The translations under genes were made by a program, and so were the position numbers. The notes beneath the pieces are model-generated. The model did no database searches, was not told the origin of the DNA, and saw only the letters and a program-made list of their open reading frames with translations. DNA of 64,000 nucleotides from Ornithinimicrobium humiphilum (GTDB taxonomy: Bacteria > Actinomycetota > Actinomycetes > Actinomycetales > Dermatophilaceae). The DNA lies in assembly GCF_006716885.1 (NCBI RefSeq), contig NZ_VFPU01000002.1, forward strand, positions 255,386 through 319,385. Reading direction: 5' to 3'. Below, one piece after another: positions 45,020 to 54,022 of this stretch (the stretch's first letter is position 1; every line of letters begins with the position of its first letter).

Positions 45020-45892
45020 TCACACCCTCTCGATGCGGGTCTCGCCGAACAGGCCGTAGGGCTTGACGAGCAGGATCAGGACGAGGACGACGTAGGGGAT
45101 GACGGTGGCCAGGCCCGGGTCGAAGTAGGTGCCGGTCGCCTGCTTGAGCAGGCCGATGATCACGCCACCGACGATGGTGCCGGGCACCGAGTCGAGGCCG
45201 CCGAGGATCACGACCGGGAAGACCAGGAGGCCGAAGGCGGCGAGGTTCTGGTCGACAGCGGAGATGTCGGCGAGCAGCACGCCGGCGATGAGCGCGCTCA
45301 CCCCGGCCAGCGCCCAGGCCATCGCGAAGATGCGCCGCACCGAGATGCCCATCGTCATCGCCGCCTGCTGGTCGTCGGCGACGGCCCGCATCGCGATGCC
45401 GTGCTTGGACCGTCGGAAGAAGACCGTGAAGGCGGTGAGCACGACGGCCGCGACGAGGATGACGAGCAGCCGGTTGATCGGCACCGTGGCGCCGAGGAGG
45501 TTGACCGAGCCGGTCGGCAGCAGCTTGGGCATCGGCTTGGGGCTGGTGCCGTAGAACATCTGGACCAGCGCCCGCAGCAGCGACGAGAGGCCGATCGTCA
45601 CCATGATGATGCTGATGGGGCTCTCGCCGACCATCGGCCGCAGGATGAGCCGCTCGACGAGGATGCCGATGATCGTCGCGACGACCACGCCGACGACGAC
45701 CGCGACCGCGAGCGGCAGGCCCATGACGACGAAGGCCGTGTAGAACATGTAGGCGCCGACCAGCAGGAACTCGCCCTGGGCGAAGTTGATGACCGCGGTG
45801 GCCTTGTAGATCAGCACGAAGCCGAGCGCGGCGAGCGCCAGGATCGCGCCGTCGGCCAGGCCGTAGGCCAGCACGGCGACGAGCGTGCTCAT
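45020..45892 (-). CDS. livH: Liv-type ABC permease
   Basis: This 290-residue permease has about eight helices and the LivH pattern KATAVINFAQGEFLLVGAY (~28) near the first helices, then MRAVADDQQAAMTMGISVRRIFAMAW (~170) as the coupling loop. ATG 45892 overlaps the stop of the acyl-CoA synthetase gene (ATGA) and is preceded by AGGAGGG. Confidence 0.9.
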   Translation of the reverse strand: MSTLVAVLAYGLADGAILALAALGFVLIYKATAVINFAQGEFLLVGAYMFYTAFVVMGLPLAVAVVVGVVVATIIGILVERLILRPMVGESPISIIMVTIGLSSLLRALVQMFYGTSPKPMPKLLPTGSVNLLGATVPINRLLVILVAAVVLTAFTVFFRRSKHGIAMRAVADDQQAAMTMGISVRRIFAMAWALAGVSALIAGVLLADISAVDQNLAAFGLLVFPVVILGGLDSVPGTIVGGVIIGLLKQATGTYFDPGLATVIPYVVLVLILLVKPYGLFGETRIERV

Positions 45893-47913
45893 CGGGCCCT
45901 CCTCTGGGTGGTGCGACCGCTCCAGACGGGCCGGCGTCCGCGGCCCTGCGGGATCGAGTAGGTGGTCAGGTCGAAGATCCGCAGCGCCAGCTCGCGGACG
46001 ACCGAGCTGCCGTCCTGGTAGGTGATGCGGCTGGAGATGCGCGCCTCGTCGTCGCCGCGCCGCAGCGCCGAGATGATGTCGGCGTAGCGCTCGTCGATGA
46101 CGTTGCGGCGCACCTTGCGGGTGCGGGTGATCTCGTCGTCGTCCGGGTCGAGCTGCTTGTGCAGGAGCACGAAGCGCTGCACCCGGATCGGCTCGGGCAG
46201 GTCCTCGTTGGCCCGCGTGATCTCCTCGGCGAGGAGGTCGTAGACCTCCTCCTTCCCCGCCAGGTCGGTGTAGGTCGTGTAGCTGAGCCGCTCGTGCTCG
46301 GCCCACGACCCCACGGTGCCGGGGTCGATGGTGATCATCGCGGTCATGCCCTGCCCGGCCTCCTCGGGGCCGAAGGTGACGGCCTCCTCGACGTAGGGGC
46401 TGAACTTGAGCTTGTTCTCGATGAAGGCGCTGGAGTAGCGGCTGCCGTCGGGCGCGGTGAGCACGTCCTTCTGGCGGTCGATGACGACCAGGTGGCCCTT
46501 CTCGTCGAGATAGCCGGCGTCGCCGGTGTGCAGCCAGCCGTCGGTGTCGACCGTCTTGGCGGTCTCCTCGGGCTGCTTGTGGTAGCCGCGGAAGACCGAG
46601 GCCGAGCGCAGCAGGATCTCGCCCTCGTCACTGATCCGCAGGTCGGTGCCGGGGATCGGGGTGCCGACGGTGTTGAAGGCGATGTCGTCGTCGCGGTGCA
46701 CGACCGCGATGCCGCAGATCTCGGTCTGGCCGTAGATCTGCTTGAGGTTGACGCCGATCGCGTGGAAGAAGCGGAAGACATCGGGCCCGAGCGGGGCGCC
46801 GCCGGTGTAGGCGCGCTTGACGCGGGCCAGGCCGAGCTGGTCGCGGACCGGTCGGGTGGAGACGAGGTCGGCGACCTTGGGCAGGACGCCGCCGGAGCCC
46901 TTGCCCTGGACCCGGCGCTGCGCGGCCCGGTCGCCCACGTCATACCCCCAGCCGAAGACGGCCCGCTTGAGCCAGCCGGCCTCGTCGATGCGGACCTGCA
47001 CCTCCGAGAGCATCGACTCCCAGATGCGCGGCGGGGAGAACATGACGTCCGGGCCGATCTCGCGGAGGTCGGCGCGCTGGGTGGAGGCGTCCTCGGGGAA
47101 GGAGAGCGTCAGGCCGCGGGAGAGGCCGATCGCCACCGCCAGCATCTGCTCGCCGATCCAGGCGAAGGGCAGGAAGGAGACGTAGCGGAAGTGCTTGTCG
47201 ACCGGGTCGATGTCGGTGAGGTGGTCGGCCATCGCCAGGAGGTTGGCGTGGGACAGCTCGCCGAGCTTGGGCTTGGAGGTGGTGCCCGAGGTGGTGCAGA
47301 TGACCGCGACGTCCTCGGGGGTGCCGGCGGCGACCTGCTCGTCGTACCAGCCGGCGTGCTCCTCGCCCCAGGCCCGGCCCTCGCGCTCGACGTCGGTGAA
47401 GTCGACCAGCCACGGGTCGGCGTAGCCCTCGAGGCCGTGCGGGTCGTAGAAGACGACGCGCCCGACCTGCTCGCCCAGCCCGCTGCCGGAGTCGCGCAGG
47501 CGCAGCAGCTTGTCGACCTGCTCCTGGTCCTCGGCGACGACGACGCGCGCGGCGGAGAGGGTGAGGATGTGCTCGAGCTCCTCGCCGATCGAGGTCGGGT
47601 AGATGCCGACGACCGAGGCGCCGATCGACTGCGCGGCCAGCTCGGCGATGAGCCACTCGGGGCGGTTGTCGCCGAGCACCGCGACGATCTCGCCGCGCCG
47701 CACGCCCGAGGCGGCCAGGCCGTGGGCGAAGTCGCGCACGCGCTCGGCATACTCCGCCCAGGTCATCGGCTGCCAGATGCCGTAGAGCTTCTCCTGCATC
47801 GCGACGTCGTCGGGGCGCGTGGTCGCCAGCTCCTGCAGGAGCCGCGGGAAGGTGGTGCGCGCCGAGGGCGCGTCGGTGTGCTCGGTCGTGATGCTGGTCG
47901 CCTGCTCAGGCAT
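45889..47913 (-). CDS. long-chain acyl-CoA synthetase (FadD15-like)
   Basis: This 674-residue AMP-forming ligase has the P-loop CTTSGTTSKPKLGELSH (~215), the YGQTEIC motif (~385), HTGDAGYLDEKGHLVVIDR (~470) and the C-terminal domain with TRKVRRNVI near residue 620, where Lys is the expected adenylation residue. It activates a carboxylic acid as its CoA thioester. Placement between livG and livH, with overlaps on both sides, indicates that the acid comes in through this importer. Confidence 0.88.
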   Translation of the reverse strand: MPEQATSITTEHTDAPSARTTFPRLLQELATTRPDDVAMQEKLYGIWQPMTWAEYAERVRDFAHGLAASGVRRGEIVAVLGDNRPEWLIAELAAQSIGASVVGIYPTSIGEELEHILTLSAARVVVAEDQEQVDKLLRLRDSGSGLGEQVGRVVFYDPHGLEGYADPWLVDFTDVEREGRAWGEEHAGWYDEQVAAGTPEDVAVICTTSGTTSKPKLGELSHANLLAMADHLTDIDPVDKHFRYVSFLPFAWIGEQMLAVAIGLSRGLTLSFPEDASTQRADLREIGPDVMFSPPRIWESMLSEVQVRIDEAGWLKRAVFGWGYDVGDRAAQRRVQGKGSGGVLPKVADLVSTRPVRDQLGLARVKRAYTGGAPLGPDVFRFFHAIGVNLKQIYGQTEICGIAVVHRDDDIAFNTVGTPIPGTDLRISDEGEILLRSASVFRGYHKQPEETAKTVDTDGWLHTGDAGYLDEKGHLVVIDRQKDVLTAPDGSRYSSAFIENKLKFSPYVEEAVTFGPEEAGQGMTAMITIDPGTVGSWAEHERLSYTTYTDLAGKEEVYDLLAEEITRANEDLPEPIRVQRFVLLHKQLDPDDDEITRTRKVRRNVIDERYADIISALRRGDDEARISSRITYQDGSSVVRELALRIFDLTTYSIPQGRGRRPVWSGRTTQRRAR

Positions 47914-48838
47914 CGGTGCCCTCCTCCGTCAGGTGCTCCACGGCCTCGCGGACGGCGGCGGCGTCCGCAGGGTTGTCAGAGTCGGAGCCGAGGTAGGCCT
48001 CGATGACCGCGGGGTCGGCCTTGACCTCGTCGGGCGTGCCGTCGGCGATGAGCCTGCCGAAGTCGAGCACGCTGACGCGGTCGGAGATGTCCATGACGAC
48101 GTTCATGTCGTGCTCGATGAGGACGACCGAGACGCCGGCGAGCTCGTGGACGTCGAGGATGTAGCGGGCCATGTCCTCCTTCTCCTCGGCGTTCATGCCG
48201 GCCATCGGCTCGTCGAGCAGCAGCAGCGCGGGCTGGATGCAGAGCGCCCGGCCCAGCTCGACCCGCTTCTGGATGCCGTAGGCGAGCGAGCCGACCGGCT
48301 TGTGGCGGAAGGACTGCAGCTGGAGCAGGTCGATGACCTCCTCGACCAGGTGGCGGTGCTCGATCTCCTGCTTGCGGGCGGGGCCGAACCACAGCATCGA
48401 CGCGAGCACCGAGTGCTTCATGTGGATGTGGCGGCCGAGCATGAGGTTCTCCAGCACCGACAGGTGGGAGAAGAGCTCGATGTTCTGGAAGGAGCGGGCG
48501 ACGCCGAGGCGGGCGACCTTGAAGGACGGCAGCTGCGTCAGCAGGTGCGAGCGCTCGGCCACCTCGCGGCCCTCGATGTCGGTGCCGCCGCCGGTGTGCA
48601 GGCGGATCTGGCCCTCCTGCGGGTGGTAGATGCCGCTGATGCAGTTGAGCAGCGAGCTCTTGCCGGCGCCGTTGGGGCCGATGATCGCGTGGACGTGGCC
48701 CTGGGTGACGGTGAACGAGACGCTCGTCAGCGCCCTCACGCCGCCGAAGCGCAGCGAGATGTCGTCCACCTCGAGCAGCGGCAGGCCCTGGGGGCGGCTG
48801 CTGCCGTTGAGCGAATGCTGGTAGGCCCTGGTGAGCAC
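47906..48838 (-). CDS. livG: Liv-type ABC transporter ATP-binding protein
   Basis: This 310-residue ABC ATPase has Walker A GPNGAGKSSL (~52), the LivG insert around KVARLGVARSFQNIELFSHL (~108), a family-type signature LAYGIQKRVELGRAL (~185), Walker B LLLDEPMAGMN and switch His in LIEHDMN. It is the first gene of the seven-gene operon livG-acsL-livH-livM-SBP-livF-paaK-like, divergent from the IclR regulator at 48980. Its last codons overlap the synthetase gene by eight bases. Confidence 0.88.
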   Translation of the reverse strand: MLTRAYQHSLNGSSRPQGLPLLEVDDISLRFGGVRALTSVSFTVTQGHVHAIIGPNGAGKSSLLNCISGIYHPQEGQIRLHTGGGTDIEGREVAERSHLLTQLPSFKVARLGVARSFQNIELFSHLSVLENLMLGRHIHMKHSVLASMLWFGPARKQEIEHRHLVEEVIDLLQLQSFRHKPVGSLAYGIQKRVELGRALCIQPALLLLDEPMAGMNAEEKEDMARYILDVHELAGVSVVLIEHDMNVVMDISDRVSVLDFGRLIADGTPDEVKADPAVIEAYLGSDSDNPADAAAVREAVEHLTEEGTDA

Positions 48839-48932
48839 GGGCGCTCTCCTCGCGGTCGACGTTGACGGAAGGTTGCTGGGGATGACACTACGTTTTCACT
48901 ATCTGAAAGACAAGACCCTTTGACCGGAATGT

Positions 48933-48958
48933 TGCACCGCATGTTGGTATGCGGTGCA
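48933..48958. promoter_or_regulatory. 26-bp inverted repeat, probable IclR operator
   Basis: TGCACCGCAT (48933-48942) and ATGCGGTGCA (48949-48958) are perfect reverse complements, six bases apart. The site lies 22 bp before the regulator's preferred start and about 95 bp before livG on the other strand, as expected for a regulator controlling itself and the divergent operon. Confidence 0.6.
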
Positions 48959-48979
48959 GGCATGGTGGAAGATGCGCTC

Positions 48980-49753
48980 ATGAAGCAGGCAGAAGCGTCC
49001 GGGACCCCGGACGGCACGGCGGCCCGGGGCGGGCTCGGCACCGTGCGCAACGCGGTGCAGCTCCTCGAGCTGCTCAGCGAGGGTCCCGCCTACCAGCAGC
49101 TCACCGACCTGGCGGAGCGGAGCGGGCTCTCCATCCCCACGGTCCACCGGCTGCTGCGCTCCCTCGTGCTGGCCGATCTCGTGGTGCAGGACCCGCGGTC
49201 CTCGCGCTACGGCCTCGGGCCCGAGCTGACGCGCCTGTCCAACCACTACCTGTCGCGGCTCCCGCTGCTCGGGGCGCTCGCGCCCTACCTCTCCCAGCTC
49301 CGCGACCAGCTGGGCGCGACGATCCACGTCCAGACGCTGGTGCGCGGCGAGGTCGTCTACGTCGACCGTGTCGACGGGCATGACCGCGGGCCCTACCGTG
49401 ACACCCACCGGGTCCACCCGGCGCTGGAGTCGGCCGGTGGCCGGCTGCTCGTGGCGCGGGCTGATGACGAGCAGTGGCGGCGGGCCGTCGCCGCGGCGGT
49501 CGAGCCGGAGGTGGCCGAGGAGGCGGAGGCGTCGCGCGCGGCCTGGGCGGTCGCGGACCACCTGGCCCTGACCCCCGCCGACCCGACGCTCCCGGCCGAG
49601 GTCGCCGTGCCCGTCGTCGACGGCGCCGGCGTCACGGTCGCGGCGCTGTCGGCCAACGAGGACAGCGTCGACGACGCCGCCCGGGTCAAGGTGGTGGCCG
49701 CCCACCTGGGCCGGGCCGCCCGCGCCGCGGGAAGGACGCTCGGACATGCCTGA
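48980..49753 (+). CDS. IclR-family transcription regulator
   Basis: This 257-residue regulator has a winged helix at ~17-75 (RNAVQLLELLSEGP, then LSIPTVHRLLRSLVLADLV) and an IclR effector domain (~85-250) with ATIHVQTLVRGEVVYVDRVDG. Both ATG 48962 and ATG 48980 fit, and neither ribosome site is strong. I chose the second because the first would begin four bases after the operator. It probably senses a small acid or CoA ester and represses the divergent Liv operon. Its end overlaps the next gene by eight bases. Confidence 0.87.
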   Translation: MKQAEASGTPDGTAARGGLGTVRNAVQLLELLSEGPAYQQLTDLAERSGLSIPTVHRLLRSLVLADLVVQDPRSSRYGLGPELTRLSNHYLSRLPLLGALAPYLSQLRDQLGATIHVQTLVRGEVVYVDRVDGHDRGPYRDTHRVHPALESAGGRLLVARADDEQWRRAVAAAVEPEVAEEAEASRAAWAVADHLALTPADPTLPAEVAVPVVDGAGVTVAALSANEDSVDDAARVKVVAAHLGRAARAAGRTLGHA

Positions 49754-51611
49754 GGACTCGACCGTGCCCGAGAACTCGCCCGGGACGCCCGGGCTGACCG
49801 CTCCCCCGCCCGCCGAGGCCTGGACCCCGGTCGTGGACCGCCTGGGCCTGCTCACGCCATACCGGAGCCTGTGGGAGCCGGGCGAGCGCTCGGGCACCTG
49901 GCTGCCCGGGGCCGAGCTCAACCTGTCGGTGTCGTGCGTCGAGCGGCACCTGCCCGAGCGCGGCGACCGGGTGGCGCTGCACTGGGAGGGCGAGCCGGGC
50001 GACACGCGGAGCCTGACCTACGCGCAGCTGCACGAGCAGGTCGTGGCGCTGGCGCGCTCGCTGCGCTCGATGGGCGTCGGCGTGGGCGACCGCGTCGGGC
50101 TGCACCTGGGGTGGCTGCCCGAGACGGTCGTCGCGATGCTCGCCTGCGCGCGGATCGGCGCGATCCACACCGTGCTGCCGGCGCCGCTGCCGGCCGAGCC
50201 GCTCGCCGACCGGCTGGCGCTGCTCGACCTCAAGGTGCTCTTCACCCAGGACGGTGCCTGGCGCCACGGGGCAGTGCTGCCGCTCAAGGCGCGCGCCGAC
50301 GAGGCGATGGCCGCGGTCGGCGGCATCGAGCACACGGTCGTGGTGCGGCGGACCGGCATGGACGTGCAGTGGTTCGAGGGCGACCGGTGGCTGCACGACC
50401 TGCTCGCGGCGGCGCGTCCCGGCGTCGAGGCGGAGGCCGGCGGCGAGGCGGTGCCGCTGCCGGTCGACCACCCGATCGCGACCGTGCCGCTGGCCAACCG
50501 CGGCGGACAACCGGTCTCGATCGTCCACGGGACGGGCACGATGCTCGCCGGGGCGATCGCGGTGCACGAGCACGTGTCGACGGGCGGGCCGTTCTGGGTC
50601 GCCGGCGACATCTCGTGGGCGGTGACGCAGTTCCACGCGATCTACGGGCCGCTCGCCTGCGGCGACACCTCGGTCATGTACGAGGGGACCCTCGACGTCC
50701 CCACCCACCAGCGGGCGTGGGACATCATCCGGAAGTACGGCGTCGAGGTGCTCATGACCTCGCCGTCGGTGATGCGGACGATCCGGGGCTGGGCGCGGGA
50801 GATGCCGCAGGTCTCGGCGGTGCCCGCGCTGCGACGCGTGGTGACCGCGGGCGAGCCGGTCGAGGAGGACCTCGCCGCGTGGATGCGCGAGGCGCTCGGC
50901 GACGAGGGCCTCGAGGTCGGCGACGCCTGGGGCCAGCTCGAGCTCGGCGGGATCGTGCGGGTGACGGGGCTGTCCGGCGGGTCTGGCCTGCCGGACTGCG
51001 GGCTGCAGATCGTGGACGCGGACGGGTCGCCGGTCGCCGACGGGGAGTCGGGTGAGGTCGTGCTGACGCGGCCGTGGGCCGGGACGATGGTCGGGGTCGA
51101 GGGCGACGTCGCCGAGGTGGCGATGGCGCACTGGACGCGGCACCCCGGCGTCTACGCCACGGGCGACCTGGCTCGGATCGGGTCGGACGGTCGGGTCGAG
51201 TTCCTGGGCCGGACCGACGACGTGGTGTCGATCAGCGGCCAGCTGGTGTCGCTGCGCGAGGTGCGGGAGGTGCTCGAGGACCACCCGTTCGTGCGGCGCG
51301 CCGAGGTGACCTGGCGCAAGGACCCCGAGCTCGGGCGCTCGCTCGTCGCGGCGGTGGCGTTGTCGGACGAGGTCGGACCCGCTCCCGACCTGGACGCGGT
51401 GGCCGTGGAGCTCATGGACGCCGTGCGCGAGCTGCTGGGCGGCCTCGCCCGCCCCCGGGCGCTGCTCGTGCTCGACCGCTTCGGCGACGAGCTCGGCCGG
51501 CGCGAGCGCGCGCAGGCGATCGCGACGCTGGCGACGCCGGACCGGGCCGGGGCTCCCCGGTCGGTGGCGTGGGAGCAGATCCTCGCCGCGGCGGGTCACC
51601 CGATCACCTGA
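49746..51611 (+). CDS. acetyl-CoA-synthetase paralogue with degenerate active site
   Basis: This 621-residue protein follows the acetyl-CoA synthetase plan (NLSVSCVERHLPERGDRVAL at ~58; YATGDLARI at ~471; LGRTDDVVSISGQ at ~488; AWGQLE at ~398). Two catalytic features are missing. The phosphate-binding loop, normally TSGSTGKPKG, reads VHGTGTMLAGAI (~259-270). The C-terminal S-G-K Lys is replaced by LGRRERAQ (~584-591). The enzyme is probably inactive in acyl adenylation or works differently. It is coupled to the IclR gene by an eight-base overlap, so it may supply a sensing or binding function in that regulation. Confidence 0.78.
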   Translation: MPEDSTVPENSPGTPGLTAPPPAEAWTPVVDRLGLLTPYRSLWEPGERSGTWLPGAELNLSVSCVERHLPERGDRVALHWEGEPGDTRSLTYAQLHEQVVALARSLRSMGVGVGDRVGLHLGWLPETVVAMLACARIGAIHTVLPAPLPAEPLADRLALLDLKVLFTQDGAWRHGAVLPLKARADEAMAAVGGIEHTVVVRRTGMDVQWFEGDRWLHDLLAAARPGVEAEAGGEAVPLPVDHPIATVPLANRGGQPVSIVHGTGTMLAGAIAVHEHVSTGGPFWVAGDISWAVTQFHAIYGPLACGDTSVMYEGTLDVPTHQRAWDIIRKYGVEVLMTSPSVMRTIRGWAREMPQVSAVPALRRVVTAGEPVEEDLAAWMREALGDEGLEVGDAWGQLELGGIVRVTGLSGGSGLPDCGLQIVDADGSPVADGESGEVVLTRPWAGTMVGVEGDVAEVAMAHWTRHPGVYATGDLARIGSDGRVEFLGRTDDVVSISGQLVSLREVREVLEDHPFVRRAEVTWRKDPELGRSLVAAVALSDEVGPAPDLDAVAVELMDAVRELLGGLARPRALLVLDRFGDELGRRERAQAIATLATPDRAGAPRSVAWEQILAAAGHPIT

Positions 51612-51703
51612 CGTCGGCGCGCCGGCGGCGCGCGCGCCCGAACGCGCCCACCCCCGCGCGCCTTGGCCCGCCCTGGCGCCTTCCCGCCCCGACCCGTCCC
51701 GGC

Positions 51704-51769
51704 GACACGCCCGACCTGACCGGCTCGAGCGCGCACATGCTCGCTCAGGCCGGTGTCGGCGGGCGCGTC
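51704..51769. repeat. palindromic intergenic repeat, copy 2
   Basis: It matches copy 1 over GACACGCCCGACCTGACCGG, then the inner AGCGCGCACATGCTCGCT and a slightly diverged right arm GGCGGGCGCGTC. Flanking GTCCC and GGGAC extend the symmetry. It lies 92 bases after the degenerate synthetase gene, in the 381-base gap 51612-51992, which also holds a partial copy and an ArsR operator. Confidence 0.75.
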
Positions 51770-51814
51770 GTCGGGACGAAATCGTGCTGCGGCATACCCG
51801 ACCCGGTCGACCTG

Positions 51815-51862
51815 GAGCGCGCACGTGCACCCTCGAGGTCGGCGCGGCCGGGCGTGTCGTCG
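51815..51862. repeat. palindromic intergenic repeat, partial copy
   Basis: Only the inner palindrome (GAGCGCGCACGTGCAC) and right arm (GGCCGGGCGTGTCGTC) remain. The left arm is missing. It lies next to copy 2 and carries a GGCATACC octamer just before it (51791). Confidence 0.5.
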
Positions 51863-51949
51863 GCGCGGAGGGTCCAGCGCCGGCGCGACCCACCTGCACC
51901 CGCGCGCCCCGCCTCCGCCCTCCGCCCTCCCCACCACCCTCCACCCCCA

Positions 51950-51967
51950 TATAAGCCTTGACTTATA
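51950..51967. promoter_or_regulatory. ArsR-type operator
   Basis: TATAAG (51950-51955) and CTTATA (51962-51967) form an inverted repeat with a six-base spacer, 25 bp before the ArsR-family gene. The TATA-rich sequence is exceptional in this GC-rich setting and probably overlaps the -10 region, so the dimeric repressor would block its own promoter. Confidence 0.65.
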
Positions 51968-51992
51968 GAGCAAGACCGCGCAGGATGGCCCC

Positions 51993-52373
51993 ATGGAGGC
52001 CTTCGACGTGCTGGGCGACCCGGTCCGCCGGCGCCTGCTGGAGCACCTGGCCAGCGGCGGCGAGCTGTCCGCCGGCGGGCTGGTGGCGCTGGCGCGCGAG
52101 GAGTTCGGCATCAGCCAGCCCGCCGTCTCCCAGCACCTCAAGGTCCTCCGCGACGCCGGCCTGGTCTCCGTCCGGGCCGACGGCACCCGTCGCATCTACG
52201 CACTCCGCGAGGAGCCGCTCGTGGCGGCCGAGCGCTGGCTCGCCGACCTGCGCGGCTTCTGGGGCCAGCGGCTCGACTCCCTCGAGACCGAGCTGGCGCG
52301 CGGCCGGCGCGAGCGACGGCATACCCGACCCGAGGCGGCACCCGCCGCACGCACGCCCAGGAGGATGGCATGA
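51993..52373 (+). CDS. ArsR-family transcription regulator
   Basis: This 126-residue protein has a winged helix starting AFDVLGDPVRRRLLEHLA, recognition helix ISQPAVSQHLKVLRDAGLV (~48-66) and wing VRADGTRRIYAL. It lacks a metal-binding CxC, as usual for the branch coupled to AHSA1/SRPBCC genes. Its stop overlaps the next ATG by four bases. The operator at 51950-51967 indicates autoregulation. Confidence 0.92.
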   Translation: MEAFDVLGDPVRRRLLEHLASGGELSAGGLVALAREEFGISQPAVSQHLKVLRDAGLVSVRADGTRRIYALREEPLVAAERWLADLRGFWGQRLDSLETELARGRRERRHTRPEAAPAARTPRRMA

Positions 52374-53005
52374 GGGACCTGATGCAGGAGCTGACCGCGG
52401 TGCGGCGCACCGTCGCCGACGGGGAGGTGCCGGCCGGCGAGGCCAGGGTGGTGACGCTCGCGCGCACCTACGCCGCGGACCCGGCCGACGTCTGGGACGC
52501 GCTGACCGACCCCGCCCGGATCGCCCGGTGGTTCCTGCCGGTGAGCGGCGACCTGCGGCTGGGCGGGCGCTACCAGTTCGAGGGCAACGCCGGCGGCGTC
52601 GTGCGCGAGTGCGACGAGCCGCGCCGGCTGCTCGTCACGTGGGAGATGGGTCCGGCGGGTCCGGAGGACAGCTCGCTCGTCGAGGTGAGCCTGACGCCGG
52701 ACGGCGACGGCACGCGGCTCGTGCTCGAGCACCGGGCGCAGGTGCCGGCGGAGATGTGGGACCAGTTCGGGCCGGGCGCCGTCGGCGTCGGCTGGGACGG
52801 CGCGCTGCTCGGTCTCGCGCTGCACCTGGCGGGCGACCAGATGACGGGCTCGCCCGACGAGATCGCCTCGGACCCGGCGGTGAAGGAGTTCAACCGCGAG
52901 TCGGCGCAGCTGTGGGGCGCCGCTCACCAGGCGGCCGGGGCCGACCCGGCGCTCGTCGCGGCCAACGTCGGGGCGACGACGCAGTTCTACGTGCCGGCGG
53001 ACTAG
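52370..53005 (+). CDS. AHSA1/SRPBCC-domain protein
   Basis: This 211-residue protein has the AHSA1-like fold beginning RTYAADPADVWDALTDPARIARWF (~36-59), then GGRYQFEGNAGG and VTWEMG. It forms a hydrophobic ligand-binding cavity, ligand unknown. The ArsR-AHSA1 pair is common in actinobacteria. An extra C-terminal segment (~165-211) extends it beyond the usual 150 residues. It ends in a four-base convergent overlap with the esterase gene. Confidence 0.87.
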   Translation: MRDLMQELTAVRRTVADGEVPAGEARVVTLARTYAADPADVWDALTDPARIARWFLPVSGDLRLGGRYQFEGNAGGVVRECDEPRRLLVTWEMGPAGPEDSSLVEVSLTPDGDGTRLVLEHRAQVPAEMWDQFGPGAVGVGWDGALLGLALHLAGDQMTGSPDEIASDPAVKEFNRESAQLWGAAHQAAGADPALVAANVGATTQFYVPAD

Positions 53006-53745
53006 ACGAAGCGCGGCAGGTGGTGCGCCAGCTGCTGGCGCCACCACGGCCAGTCGTGGGCGCTGTCGTGGCCCCAGACGTCGAGCTCGTGGCGGATGCC
53101 CTTCTGCCGCAGCAGGTCCGCGAGCTGGTAGGCGCCCGGCAGCGACTTGGTCGGGTGCACCTCGAAGGGGCCCTGGCCGACGACGAGCAGGATCGTGGCG
53201 TTGTCACGCACCCACTGCAGGTGCTCGCCCTCCATGCCGGGCACGTAGGCGCAGGGGTTGGCGAAGTAGGTCGCCTCGCCCAGCTCGCCCCAGCAGTGCC
53301 AGGAGGTCGGGTCGTAGTTGCCGGACAGGCCGATCGCGACGCGGAAGATGTCCGGGCGCTTCAGGCCGAGGTTGACCGCGTGGTAGGCGCCCATGCTGCA
53401 GCCGGTGGTGATGATGCCGCCGTGACCGGGCGAGTCGGCGTCGATGCGCGGCACGACCACGTCGGTGAGCCAGCGCTCGTAGACCGCGTGCCGGCGGGCC
53501 CGCTCCTCGGTCGGCAGGCTGTTGTTGGACCACGTGAGGTTGTCCATGGAGTCGACCGCGTAGACCTTGACCCGGCCGTCCTCGATGAGCGGGCGGATCG
53601 CGTCGATCATGCCGTTGTTCTCGAAGTCCCAGGAGCGCCCGGCCTCGGACGGGAAGACGAGCAGCGGACGCCCCCAGTGCCCGTAGCGGATGACCGTGCC
53701 GCGGCCCACACCCTCGGTGTCGAGATCGACCTGGACCCGATCCAT
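53002..53745 (-). CDS. alpha/beta-hydrolase esterase (putative esterase family)
   Basis: This 247-residue protein has the nucleophile elbow GCSMGA (~137-142), an expected acid in the 200s and His in HDSAHDWPWW (~230). The N-terminal VIRYGHWGRPLLVFPSEAGRSWDF contains the oxyanion region. It belongs to the putative-esterase family that includes FrmB-like and mycolyltransferase-like enzymes, but has no signal peptide, so an intracellular thioester or ester is the likely substrate. ATG 53745 follows GAGGAGG. The upstream extension of the frame is not used. Confidence 0.85.
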   Translation of the reverse strand: MDRVQVDLDTEGVGRGTVIRYGHWGRPLLVFPSEAGRSWDFENNGMIDAIRPLIEDGRVKVYAVDSMDNLTWSNNSLPTEERARRHAVYERWLTDVVVPRIDADSPGHGGIITTGCSMGAYHAVNLGLKRPDIFRVAIGLSGNYDPTSWHCWGELGEATYFANPCAYVPGMEGEHLQWVRDNATILLVVGQGPFEVHPTKSLPGAYQLADLLRQKGIRHELDVWGHDSAHDWPWWRQQLAHHLPRFV

Positions 53746-54022
53746 GGTTCCTCCTCTGCGCCGGCCACCCGCGACCGCTCGGTCTGTGGCCCCAGCCTGC
53801 CACAGCCGCACAACGGCGCGGGGAAAATCCGCCTGCAGGATGACGCGCTCCGATGGCGGCCTCACGAAGGATGTGCGTGTGCAGGTCAGGGCCTAGGCCT
53901 GGTAGTGGAGAACCACAGAGACATGACGGTAGGGCGTCCCAGTCGCGACGGTTCGCAGACCCAGGGGCAGGCCGTGACACAGGTGGTGCACGGGGTTCAC
54001 CCTGTGTCGGCCCGACCGGCAC

